Assembly (NCBI RefSeq): GCF_958979055.1
Contig: NC_084891.1
Coordinates: 2,918,501 to 2,982,500 of the forward strand
Direction of reading: 5' to 3'
Length of the DNA stretch: 64,000 nucleotides
From: Alnus glutinosa
Lineage: Eukaryota > Streptophyta > Magnoliopsida > Fagales > Betulaceae
Under the pieces are notes generated by a model. It saw only the letters and a list, made by a program, of their open reading frames with translations, was not told the DNA's origin and did not search any database. Position numbers and translations under genes: made by a program. Of the stretch, positions 13,426 to 25,065 are shown piece by piece. The stretch's first letter is position 1, and each line of letters begins with the position of its first letter.

Positions 13426-14419
13426 AAATAAGCATGTAATTGGATATAATAATGGGATCCATTATTGACCCAATCAAGCCTAATCACATGTTCAGTGTAC
13501 TCTTAGAATTGCTTAAGAGGAATTCAGGAAACCGTGAATGTGATCGAATAGTTTAAAAAATTGAACTGACTTTGACATCATCTTACACATAGATTATAAA
13601 GTGCCATATAACTAATAGAAAATAGCAATACTCCATTTCGTGCCATGTGCATAGAATAATTAACAAACTAATTAAAGAATAATTAAAGGGATTTATTTCT
13701 TTCTTTATTACCCACCCCCCCCCCCCCCCCCCCAAAAAAAAAAAAAAAAGAGTATTATTTTTTCTAATGTGTGGTTTGTAGTGGATGTTGCTGACTAAAG
13801 TTATTAAATAATCTATTGTTTCGTGAGTTGGTGAGAATACAGACACGGGTGGAATTAGAATTTTTTGTGTAAGCTTGAGCAAAAACTCAAAATGAATTGT
13901 CCGGAGGCAAAAAAAAGTTAGCTTTCGAGCCACTTCATATGAAAATACTAACTCTAAAGAAATTTTAATTTTTTTAAAATAAATAATGTGAGTAGGTTTG
14001 CCATGGATACAGAATATAAAGGCAAAATAGAAATTTATGTGGAAATCTATAAACTCAAAATTTTGCATTTTGATTAATCAATTTCTTTTCTTTCCCAGTC
14101 GTGACCGAACATGGGCCAAGATTTTGCTTTCAATTTTTCCAATTAATTTTTTTTTTTTTTTTCGTGGGCAAATTAATTAATTTTATCTATTTGGATAGTG
14201 GTGAAGATAGTCCTGAAGTCTCTGGTTGTTGACCCAAGCCTGCCGACGTGAACCTGAAAGTGGATATATCCGTTGGGTTGGGCCTTGGAGGACAATAATA
14301 CCTAGGCCCAGTTTGGCAAAGAAAAAATAGTTGTGCAACTTAAAGTATAATTTGTGGCCCAAATATCCAATTGATTCCAAAAAGATCAAAGGAAAAAGCA
14401 TACTGTGTAGGTAAGGCTT

Positions 14420-15050
14420 TAATTGAACCGAGTCGAATCGAGTATTAAATGTTTAAGCTCGGTTCATTTAATTTTTTGTCAAACACGAGCCAAGCTCAAG
14501 CTTATCACTGATTCAGATAATCTTTTCAAGTTTTGTTCATTTATTTTTTTAATGAACTCGAGCTTGTTCACTAGCTACTCAATTTATTTAGTCATTCTAT
14601 ATCTAAACTAAATGTCGCGATTGTTTAATTTTTTAAAAAAATTAATACTAATTATTAGTTACTTGATTATGGTTAAGATTTATTGTTTGAGTGATTAGAG
14701 AAATTAACTCATATCTTAAATAATCTAATCTCAATTTTATATGTTTATCTTATAGTATATTTATACATTCATATATACACAAATGCATTTATATTTATAT
14801 TCAGACTTACAATTACAATAATTCAACTTATATATATTACATTATGAAGAACATTTTTTTAAAAAAAATACTTAACATGTTCATATTACAAAGTTAAAAA
14901 TAATACAAATGAAGTTATACGAGTCTATACGAGTAGAGTCGAGCCTGAATTTTTTGTTCAAGCTTTGTTCGTTTAATAAACGAATCGATCTCAAGTCAAG
15001 CCCGAACATATTCACGAGTCGTTCTGTTCGCTTACAACGCTACGTATAGA
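14420..15050. mobile_element. Diverged inverted-repeat element, 'GAACCGAGTCGAATCGAG' type
   Basis: The left side has GAACCGAGTCGAATCGAG and GAGCCAAGCTCAAGC. The right side has partly complementary text (GATCTCAAGTCAAGCCCGAAC and CACGAGTCGTTC). The centre is AT-rich with no coding. Boundaries are approximate and the target duplication is not visible. Confidence 0.4.
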
Positions 15051-15231
15051 GCTTGTTTGACTATGTTTTTTAGGGTAATTTTTTTATTTTTTAGCAAAAA
15101 AACAAAAATATTAACAAATATTTCAAAACACAAAACATTCAAACAATTTTCACATTTATATTACATTACAATAAAATTAAAAAAAAAAAAATCAAAAAAC
15201 ACCATCTAAAAAGTTTTGTCAAACAATTAAG

Positions 15232-15264
<33 letters not shown>

Positions 15265-15693
15265 AGGAGGAGGAGGTAACAAATAAAGCTCCGAAGAAAT
15301 ATACAATGTTATTAAAGAGAAATATGTAATTGATAGCAAGACATTTCAGCTCAAAAAAAAAAGTTCAATTTTTTTTCTTAAATATTAGTATATTTTTGGT
15401 TTATTAGTTTCAAGACATGCGGTTTAAAAAAATAGCGAGTGTTAATATCATTGACCGCACACTGGGATATCGATTGAAAATTCCTGTTACACAAAGGAAA
15501 GTCAGCAAGAAGCTCGCTAGGTGTATTGACGGAGAACCACTCTGATACTTAATTCAGTAGATTAGACTTGAAGGAAAACTCAACAAGTGATTAGTTAAAA
15601 AAAAAAAAAAAGAAGAAGAAGAAAAAGAGAGATAGAGAGATTATATCATACTTGACAGCTTTGCTTCCTCTATAGTTATAAGCATTTTTGGTA

Positions 15694-15759
15694 ACCCACA
15701 CAACAATGGTACAACAGCCCCTCACATGGGTGGGGCTGTTGTATCATTGTTGTGTGGGT
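15694..15759. repeat. Near-perfect 28-bp inverted repeat (foldback)
   Basis: The arm ACCCACACAACAATGGTACA... pairs with ...TGTATCATTGTTGTGTGGGT around a loop of about 10 bases. Only one position is not Watson-Crick paired. It is a compact hairpin with no visible coding role. The sequence around it (15676-15972) has open frames on both strands but no recognisable domain. Confidence 0.75.
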
Positions 15760-16264
15760 ATAAAGTAAATAGCATTTTCCTTTTTGGTAGCCTCTTTTCC
15801 CAATATAGCATGGGTTTAGGGGAGTACCGGAATCAGCCTCCCACCCTTTTGTTGCTACATCGGTTGTGCACCCACCGCCGAGAATATTGGGGAGGTTATG
15901 TGATGTGCCATGGTTGGAATCTCCTGGAATGCCTCCCACAATAAATGTCAAGGGCTGAATTGGTCGAGGCACAACATTTGTTGTGTTGTTGGTTATGGAC
16001 TTGCCTTCTGGCCCAATGGCCCATTTTTAACTTGGAGGGCCAGAAAGGGCCGTCGGTAATTGGGTATACCAGATGGAATGTGTTGTTAATGTGCTTCTTT
16101 TTTTTTCTTTTTTTTTGGCGCGCACTCTTTTAAGGGGACTTTTTTGTGTTTCTAATTGTTTGTTAATATTTTTGTTTTGAGAATTTTTCTTCTAGTTTTT
16201 TACTTGAATTATTTATTTATTTATATAATTATTATTAAGAAAGAACCTTCTCAAAGTTACTTTT

Positions 16265-16370
16265 TTCTCTTTTTTTTTTACATGTCCACACAAGAGGGGA
16301 AGTAGAAATTCGAACTAATGACCTCCGCTTCATGAGACATGGTTCCTAACCGATTAAGTTACTCCTTAAG
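16265..16370 (-). mobile_element. SINE-like element (tRNA-derived head)
   Basis: Read on the minus strand: a box-A-like TAACTTAATCGGTTAGGA is followed about 35 bases later by a box-B-like TTAGTTCGAATTTC, then a short body ending in GGACATGTAAAAAAAAAG. The order of pol III boxes and the A-rich tail fit a short plant SINE. No target duplication was established. Confidence 0.5.
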
Positions 16371-16469
16371 GATTACAAGAAAAATGCAGTCCTCGAAAAC
16401 CCAAACGAGCTATATATAAGCAAGGAATTAATTTATCAACATCATTGAGTAGCCAAGCCACCCCCTAGC

Positions 16470-17290
16470 CTTTTGAGGTTACGGTGGCTTGTATTTGTAT
16501 TTATTTTTCTTCTTTTCTTTCTTTTGTGTCAGGCAAGAAAGCTAAAATCAAGGTGTCCAGCTTGGGGAAGTGGTGGCCATTCGTGTCTTTTAACGATGGT
16601 TTTGGCCAGTTTTTTCAATTGTTTTTCTTCGACTTTTTGGAACCAGATCTACACAACCCCGTTTCTTTTTTCAAGACACGAGTTCCTCGTCGTCGTCCAC
16701 TCCCGCTTTCAGAAGCACAGGTCACACCGGTCGTTGGAGTCCGGCACGTGGCCTGCACGCTTCAGAGAGCCCTTTGCTCTTTGGCGAGCTCTCTGGCGCA
16801 CGTGACGGCCACGCTCCGCCATTTTCTGGCCATGCACGGTGGGGATAGGGTCTATGGTGGCTGATCTATAGTTGGGTGGTACCGGTGACAGCGCGTGCCC
16901 TCAACACACCGCCGTCTCTGGCGAAGTCTGCCCCTGCCTCTTTTGCCGGTAGCTTTTTTTTTTTTTTTTTTTTTTGTTTTGTGTTGTGTATTCCCTTGTT
17001 TTCTTTTGTAAAGTCTGCATGTGTATTGCTAAGATTTTATTGAAATTATTATTGGCTAAATGCTAGATCGACCCTCTTTTATTTGAGAGTGAGCGTTAAT
17101 ATAAGATAGACTCAAATGTAATTCTAGTAAGGTTTGTTGTTTCTGCTCAAGCAACTATTTTTTAAGTCAGATCTTTCTGGCTTAAAGTATAGGAGGTCAT
17201 GTCCCTCTATTTCTCAAGATGTATGCCTTAGGGCTCTGCAGAATTTATAATAGCACATGTTATTTGTTAAAAAAAAAAATTAAAAAAAAT
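16470..17290 (+). repeat. GC-rich repeat, possibly related to the 19.2-kb repeat
   Basis: A GC-rich block (AACCAGATCTACACAACC, then CACGTGACGGCCACGCTCC) is followed by a poly-T tract near 16950 and ends in an A-rich tail near 17270. Organisation and phrases resemble the repeat pair at 19.2 and 60.9 kb but are more diverged. The two overlapping plus frames here (16473-16864) lack domains and are not called genes. Confidence 0.4.
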
Positions 17291-17965
17291 TAAAAAATTA
17301 AAAAATTAAAAAAAAGCCATCTAAATTATGTTGACTCATTAATTTTTGAGTGCTTTTGGAAAGTTTGTAAGCCGCATATTTATGGACGGAACTAAAATTT
17401 TATATGCAGAGCCGCCAAAGTACAAAATGAAGAGATAATCTTAATGATTTTTCTATAATTTGGATGGTAAGCAAGTAATTAATTTCTCAACGTCATTGAT
17501 TCATTGAGCAGCCCAGCCTCCCAAATTATGTTCATTCATCAATTTTTTAGTGCTTTCAGACTTAATGATTTTTCTATAGTTTGGATGAGTAGATTTTAAT
17601 GTTTTTATATATATATATATTTAATAAATTCAACAAAACGATGTATTTTTTGTGTTTATAATCAAAATGAAGTTGATTTGAATTAGGTATAAATTATGTT
17701 TACATTGTTTTATATTTTTTAGGTTATGTTTAGTACTAAAAAAAACTTGAAACTTTTCACTGGGAGTGAGAATCGTTGACATATGACCAAAGTGTATAAC
17801 TGTGTATGGGCATGTTCGATAAGAGATTTACCAGCTTTGAGAGTATCACTGATTGTGTTATTTTAAATAAATAACTATTATTTTGTGTCATTCGATGTTG
17901 GCCTTGTTTGGTTGGTTATGTTGCTTTCAAGTTTAACATTTGGAAAAATGTATATATATTAAAAC

Positions 17966-18673
17966 TAGGGACGTCAAAACGGGTTGATATGACTCGTTTG
18001 ATCGGTTAACCCGTTAAGGATCAATCTTGACACAACCCGTTTAGATAAAAGGATCAGACCCTTCGACCATAACACGACCCACTTAAATAATAGATTGACA
18101 CGACACGACCCATTTGACCCATTATATAATAAAGTCTATAAAAATAAAAATAAAAACACAAATTTAAACTAAAAAAAATCATATTGTTTGAATAATCATA
18201 TTATTTCACAGTTGAAATATGAAACATTGAGTTGTTTTATTGTTTACTTGTTTACTTGTTTTGGTTCAACTTCTAAGCTCAAAAATTTGAAAGACCAAAA
18301 AAAAACTCCGCTAATTTTTCTTAGTCTTTGCCTTTTTTGTTCAAGTTCTAACTTAATAAAAGAAAAAGACTTGTTTTGTTTTTTGTGAGATTTTTTTAGT
18401 TTAATGTTTACTCTTTAGACAATGAGAGAAAGAGAGAGGTAACATGATTGTTTAGATTTAATTTTTAATGTTGAAAAAGAAAAAAAAAAAAAAAAAAAAG
18501 TTTAAGTATACAGGTTAAACGGGTTAACCCACGGGTCAAACGAATTGACCCTGTAATGACTATTTTATTAAACAGATCTAACGGGTCAACCCTTTTAATC
18601 TCAACCCTAATCCTTTAACTTTGTGTTGGGTTCGTGTCGAGTTCGCAAGTCGTGTCAAAAATTGACAGCCTTA
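17966..18673. mobile_element. Non-autonomous hAT-like element
   Basis: Flanked by a perfect 8-bp target duplication ATTAAAAC (17958-17965 and 18674-18681). The ends are imperfect inverted repeats: TAGGGACGTCAAAACGGG at the left, and the complement of TGACAGCCTTA at the right. Subterminal text is rich in ACGGGTTAACCC/GACACGACCC motifs. There is no transposase. The 8-bp duplication and the end sequence fit the hAT superfamily. Confidence 0.75.
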
Positions 18674-19179
18674 ATTAAAACAAGCTAAAAACATTAAAAA
18701 TTGACCCAAATTATTTTCAAAATCGTTTAAAATATGCACTAATAGATAACCAAAGAAGACCCAAAAGATTAAATTATGCTCATTACTTAATATGCGGATA
18801 GCAAATAATAACAACAATAATCGCACGGATGCAGTTAATAAAATCATGATGCAGATATGAATATTTAGAAGTGATATTTGTATTTTGCAGATACGGTTAC
18901 AAATATTACAAATTCTTGCATGTGCATGTACACCTATCCTTTCCTAGCATTGCAGGAATTTGATATGAAATTTATTGTAATTAAGCTAACTCGACCATAA
19001 TCATTTTATGTCAAAGAGAGTTGATTTCAAAGAGGTTAGACTTGTGTTCAGTTCACCATGGGGTAGGCTAGTGCTTATTATCGTTTAACAAGCCAACAAA
19101 GTATAAAGACGCAACCTTTTTTTGTCTCATAAAACTATGTTATCTTTTCTTTTTTTATATGCTTTCTTCATTTTCCAGC

Positions 19180-19995
19180 CGACTCAGGGAGGATGGAAGG
19201 GCCACATCTCTTCCCCCCTCTCCTTTTATTTTTGCCCGGAATTGCAGCCTCTGTGTCTTGACTTTTTTACTGTGCCGGTATCTTCTAACACCATGTTCTC
19301 CCTCAGTTTCCCCGCGACGATGGCTGTTTTTGTCCAAGTTTTTAGATCTAATTTTTTTGAACCTAGATCTACATTCCTATGATGGTCTTTGCCTCCCACA
19401 TGCTCCTCCACAGTTCTCTCCGGCGTTCCAGCTTCACGACGCTCCCGGCTGCGTCTCATTCAACCCTCCACGCGTTGAAGCGTGGCTCTCACGCGCAGGA
19501 AGATTGTTCTCACGCATCGGCGCCGGGTCTCTTTTTCTGATGCGCCCTGCCAGACGCCGACATTGTTTTTTTTTTTTAATTTTTTTACTGTTTATTTGTT
19601 ATGTATTTTTATGTTACTTGGTTTATGGATTAGTGTTGGTGCCTCTTTATTCTACAGTCTCAATTTTGGACTATAAACAGTGCTTTTACCTTTCAGCCTC
19701 CTTCCGGTGGTTGTCGTTGTTTCCATGTGGGAGTACAGATAGGCTCTTGCCTTATTCTGTGCTTCTTTAACTTCTGTAACCGCTTTGTGTGGCCCCTTGA
19801 GAAGACCGGGTCACTTGTTTAACCTATTTCCTACAATTTGTAATTATTTCAGCACTATTATAGTTTGTTTTGGGTTTATTGTTGGGGAGCCCACCCATTT
19901 TTCATTCACACGATCGCCCACTACTTCATTTTGGATCAGGAGTGAGAATAATCTTCCTTTATAACCCTTTTCCTTATTCAATTAATTAAAAAAAA
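19180..19995 (+). repeat. Dispersed retroelement-like repeat, copy 1
   Basis: The 3' half contains TGGCCCCTTGAGAAGACCGG, TTTAACCTATTTCCTACAA, TTATTTCAGCAC and TTGTTGGGGAGCCCACCC. The same ordered phrases occur on the minus strand at about 60750-60880. The 5' half is GC-rich, with a poly-T tract near 19566. It ends in an A-rich tail (19987-19999), as expected of a non-LTR retroelement. The 203-residue frame through it has no domain. Family not identified. Confidence 0.55.
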
Positions 19996-19999
19996 AAAA

Positions 20000-21397
20000 A
20001 GGCAACAAAAGATAAATTGAGGACGAAAAGCATGACTATCTTAAGCGGAATAATGGAGTGGATCTATTTTATGGTATAGATTAAATTTTATAGTTTTAAT
20101 AGTGTCATGTCATTTAATAAAAAAAATTAATGATATGTCAACACATCTCCTGTAGTTTTTTCAATGGTCTGTATCTAATTTCACTCTCTCTTTTTGTTCT
20201 CTTGAAAAAATTGAAATTAAATCTAGACATTTAAAAAACTATTATTAAGTTCAACCAAATCCATGTTGACAAGATGTCCTCAAACTTCCTATTATTAAGA
20301 TAAACCAGCTGTATTTTTAAAAAATCCAACTAAGTCTAAGTTATGTAGCCTTTCAAATGGGATATGACAACCCTAAAATTGAATATTTTTCTTCTTTAAC
20401 CAGATGAATATTTTATAATTGGAAATCCAAACTATGATCAAGCTGGTGGGTGCATTTTTCAACGGTATGCATACAAATTCTAACTATAGCACATACCAAA
20501 TAAAACTATTCATAATAATGAAAAATGCAAGGTGGATGCAATAAAAATATATGTTAATTAAATAGGAAGCCAAATAACAGTTAAAAATACGAAGAAAAAA
20601 AATAATTTAAAAAGAAAAATGCTAGACCAACACTTTTTTACAACTCTTTAACAATAGTTGGTGTAGCATTACTTATTTAAAAATAATAATTAGAGACCTC
20701 TAAGAATTTTAGATATGGAAGATGGTTAGGGTACTACAACCTCTTTATGAACTCACGTGACAGTATGAAAATATGTGACACGTGCAGTTCACATATTAGT
20801 GGTTAATTGACGTGATAAGTGTCATATGAACTGTTACGCTAGTATGTAAATATAAGAAGTGCCGATAGTTCACATGACATTTACCATATTTACAAATTGA
20901 CATGATAATCTATACGACACTTGCCACATTCTCTTCATCTATAATCAAATTTAGCATGCTCGATAACCAGAAAATTAAATTAAAAAGAAAAATCAACAAA
21001 AAATACACCCATATTGAATAATATGTGCTAGATGTTTTGTTATCTCTGGAGAAGGAAATCCCGTGGATTCAAATATTATCATTCGATTTAACATCTTGAG
21101 TAAAAAAAAAAAAAAAAAAATTATAATAATAATGGATTCGACAAAATTAAGGAATAACTCAAAATCTATCTCATTCATAATTTCATATATATAACGTTGA
21201 ACCTCCCTTTAAAGTGGGGCAGCTAAGCATCTTTTCCTCCTCCTACGGAAGGAGGTTATAGGCAAGCATTTGTTGGTGTAAATTAAAGCTTGTTTAAACG
21301 TTTGTTTGAAGAAACATACATAGGAAAAAAAAAGTATTATGAACACAGCTATTCGCTTTGGTTTGCCAATCTCTACATGCTAGTAGTGAATACGTAA
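20000..21397. other. Intergenic, upstream of the prenyltransferase gene
   Basis: Very AT-rich sequence with no coding evidence. The last few hundred bases should contain the promoter and 5' UTR of the plus-strand prenyltransferase; no motif is clear enough to annotate. Confidence 0.5.
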
Positions 21398-24300
21398 ATG
21401 GTTTTCATGGTTGCCTCCACCACTTTGTACGCCAATGATCTGAGCTGTCTTCGAACTTGTTTAGGTTGTGTTTTTCCATGTCAAGTGTTGTCAGTGAAGC
21501 AACTCCGAAACATTAACTCCATCGAATGCCGACCCAACAAGTGTTTCAGATGTTCTTCCAGAAGAAGATATGCTTCTTTGGCAGATGATATTAGAAATAA
21601 CCGTGACAGAGCCAAGAAATACCGACTTGCTGTCACATGTAAACATGAATATTATGCATCAAAACCAGAGGAAGACAATTCGAGGAGCTTTCTTAATGTT
21701 CTTTCTAAGCAGTTGAAAGCTTTCTACTTGTTTTCACGTCCTCACACTGTAATTGGCACTGTGAGTAATTCCATACACCATTTGATAAAAAGATAGGATT
21801 TTTGCTGAGAGGTAACAAGAAATTAACCATGGTAAATTTTGCTCACTTTGTTTGTCAGATTACAGGGATATTATCGGTTTCTCTTCTTCCAGTAGAAACA
21901 GTTTCTGATCTGTCTCCCACATTCTTTATGGGTTTATTGAAGGCAAGGTTTGGTTAGGTATAGAAGAACTAGCTTATGTTATGATCATGTCCAAATTAAC
22001 ATTTTTGTCTTCCTGTTGTCTCAGGCATTGGTGCCCTCAATATTTATGAACATTTACGTTGTGGGTTTGAATCAATTGTTCGATGTTGAAATAGACAAGG
22101 TAATATCAGTAGATGCAACACATACACTAGAGTAAACTGAAAAAGAAAAAAAGATATTTATCATACTGACAAATTCTAAGGTAGTGCTCTTGTCTTGTTG
22201 AGACTAGATTGCAATGCTGCCCCCATTGAAATATCAGTCTTTTCTTTACAATTTTGCAGGTCAATAAACCTGATCTCCCTGTCGCTTCTGGTGACTTCTC
22301 GATGGGAACCGGAATTACAATCGTCATGACATGTTTAGTGATGGTTAGTTGGCCGTGTTGAATCACCAATTATCTCAAAAGCTTAAACTCATAATCATTT
22401 AGTTGATTAACATGCAGATATGTGAGTAGTAATCAAAGTATATATGCCTTCCAAAAAAAATTTCACATAAATTCTTTTGGTGTTATTTTTCAGAGTTTTG
22501 CTATGGGAATCATCTTTAAATCACCACCACTTTTTTCTGCACTTCTCGTGAGTTTTCTGCTTGGGAGTGCATATTCCATTGAAGTAAGTTTCCCATGCCT
22601 TTTCTGTTTGTTGACTAATATTAAGTTCAAGAGAAGACAATCAACTAAAACTAATATAATCAAAGACCTAATCTTCCAATATAACTAGAAGACAATTTAA
22701 AAGAAAACAAACTCAGTATCTAAGTGCTTTAAATTGAACTGAAAAACCTTTTGTGTGTGTGTGTGTGGGAAGAAGATCTGTGCTTGATATTGTTCTATTT
22801 TGGCTTATGGTTGTGCTATTTTTTGAACTTGTTATAATTTCAGTTTGGCTGCAGCCATATTAGGCTAAATGGCAAATGCAGTAGTGGATAATTTGATCAA
22901 AGTTTGTCTGTGTCTCTCTCTCTGTTGTAGCTTCCTTTGCTCAGATGGAAGAGGCACGCATTTCTTGCTGCAACTTGCATTCTTATTGTGAGGGCTCTTG
23001 TTGTTCAACTCGCTTTCTTTTTACACATCCAGGTATATATATACGGCTCCTTCAATTTATAGGTGACTATGAAGAGAGTTTGTTTTTGTTATTTCAAATT
23101 CGAATTTGGTATTCCCCATTGAGTTTCTGCTTCCATTCTTGATCAACATACAAAAGTGGTGGCATAAGTGCAGAAATACGTGCTTGGTAGACCAGTCATG
23201 ATAACAAAATCATTGGTATTTGCTGCAACTTTCATGTGCTTCTTCTCTGCTGTCATTGCATTATTCAAGGTTAGTAAGAATTATAATTTGACCAGGCAAT
23301 TCCATTTACAGCTTTAGTTTGTTTTAAGTATTCTTCATAGTGAAGTGTTGATGTCGAGGTTTGAAAAGGCATTGAATAATATACTTCATTTATGTTCCTT
23401 AATATAAGATATCAAGTCAAGGAATTTCCAAATATATATCCATCGGATACTACTACTTGAGGAGAAATTAGCAGAGTACAAACACAAAGCATCATTCCAA
23501 GCAAAAGTTTGTTTGTGTCACGCCCCAAATTGAGGGAATTAAGAGGTCACGAAACTCGGGCGTTCATGATTAGAGTTTTAAAAATTTTCTTCTGAACTCT
23601 TACACTGTGATCAGATCATAAACGCCTGAGTTTTGTGCCCTCTTAATTCCTCCAAATACAACACGCCATCGTGCTATCATGCAGTGAAAATAAGATTTTA
23701 TATGCTATGATTATGTATGCCTGAGTTTCGCGCCCTTTTAATTTATCCAAATTGGGGGCGTGACAGTTTGTGCTGACAATTAACCATGTTCAGAAGATTG
23801 CATATGGTATGAAAGATACCCCTATTGCCTACAATTCGTTGGGGACACCTGGTTTACCCCAAATCAAACAGATTAACAAAGTTCACATTATCGAATCCTA
23901 CAACACTCTAAGAGAGAAGCTGCATATATCTTAGACAAAGTAGTTCCATATGATATGGTACTGCAGGCATGTAGTCTGAGTTTTAGTCCCATCCTAAAGT
24001 ATAGAGCTTGGCTGCCCTCAAATCAGGTTGGGGGAAGGGGACATCAGTTCAGCCTGCCCCAAATTGCACTTCTATTTCATGAGATTCAGTTCCTGTTCTT
24101 ACTATAATCTTGGGGTGATGAAGAGCTCCACTAAAGAGCCAGGAATTGCGCCTTCAGATGCTATGGAATATAAAACGAAATAACCCGATTTTTATGGATC
24201 TTTAACTGCAGCCATTTTTAATCTAGTTTGCTGAAGTATCTTTTTTTTTGTTCAGAAATTTTAAATCACTTGTCCATGTCATCTTCCTGCATATATTTTT

Positions 24301-25065
24301 TTATGGTTATTGATATGCATCTTGTTGGCATTCGGACAGGACATACCTGATGTGGATGGTGATAGAGATTTTGGCATTCAATCATTCAGTGTTAAACTGG
24401 GTCAGGAAAAGGTCAGTATATGAATATTGCTTAGATTATTTCATTTTCCTTACTCTCTGTTTGGTTTCCTAGAAGAGGATGGAGAAGACAAGAAACTTTG
24501 GGATGTTCACAAACATGCAACCCAACAAATTGTAGTGTTTCCAAAAATTTCCTTCAAAAAAAAAACCTTGAAATGTTGCCTTATATGTACTGTGTAATTC
24601 TTAATAGGTATTTTGGCTTTGTGTTAACATGCTATCAGTGGCATACGGGGCTGCTGTGGTGATAGGAGCTTCTTCTTCATTTCTGCCAAGCAAGCTTGTT
24701 ACTGTATGCACTGTACCTTGACAACTGTTTTTGCAGGCTGTGTCCATTTATTGACATTTTTTATTGCAGACATTAGGACATTTGGCCCTTGCTTCCTTCC
24801 TGTGGGTTCGAGCTCACTCAGTTGATATTGCCAGTAAAGCATCAGTCACTTCTTTTTACATGTTCATATGGAAGGTGGGTAATGTTTCTATATCAATCGC
24901 TCTAAAGAAATCGCCGTTGCGATCGAGCCTTGAAGTTGTGATTTCAATTTTTGCAATTTTCATAGTTCATTTGCAAGGTTGGTTTTATCAACTCAACACT
25001 GATTTATGATGTTGTTTCTGCAGTTGTTCTATGCCGAGTACTTCCTCATTCCCTTTGTACGGTGA
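21398..25065 (+). CDS. Chloroplast aromatic prenyltransferase, homogentisate phytyltransferase family (UbiA)
   Basis: Membrane UbiA prenyltransferase related to homogentisate phytyltransferase (VTE2-1/HPT, tocopherol pathway) and to the flavonoid/coumarin prenyltransferases derived from it. Eleven exons join in frame to 402 residues: 21398-21760, 21859-21942, 22025-22099, 22260-22343, 22494-22583, 22931-23032, 23174-23269, 24340-24411, 24608-24703, 24770-24874, 25024-25065. The first 70-80 residues are Ser/Arg-rich and look like a transit peptide. The first Asp-rich motif is NQLFDVEID at 165-173, with [14 protein letters not shown] just after it. The second is KDIPDVDGD at 298-306, followed by [12 protein letters not shown]. 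About eight hydrophobic segments follow, and the chain ends [12 protein letters not shown]. Length matches the family (about 390-410). Intron 2 appears to use a GC donor. Whether the acceptor is homogentisate or a phenolic is unresolved. Confidence 0.88.
23516..23765. mobile_element. TRIM/solo-LTR-like insertion in prenyltransferase intron 7
   Basis: Starts TGTCACGCCCCAAATT and ends AATTGGGGGCGTGACA, so the termini are inverted and also begin TG and end CA. Flanked by GTTTG on both sides (23511-23515 and 23766-23770), a 5-bp duplication typical of LTR integration. Internal phrases (CTCGGGCGTTCATGATTAG and GATCATAAACGCCTGAG) are also inverted. A small solo LTR or a MITE are the alternatives. 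Confidence 0.55.

Noticed and set aside
15676..15972. Opposing frames of about 98 and 72 residues overlapping the hairpin
   Set aside because: No recognisable motif. Frame openness reflects the palindrome and local composition.
16473..16864. Two overlapping plus frames of 110 and 126 residues
   Set aside because: Different phases of a GC-rich repeat; no domain or splice context.
19159..19770. 203-residue plus frame with hydrophobic stretches
   Set aside because: It lies in a dispersed repeat, frames are open on both strands, there is no domain, and the related copy at 61 kb does not keep the frame.
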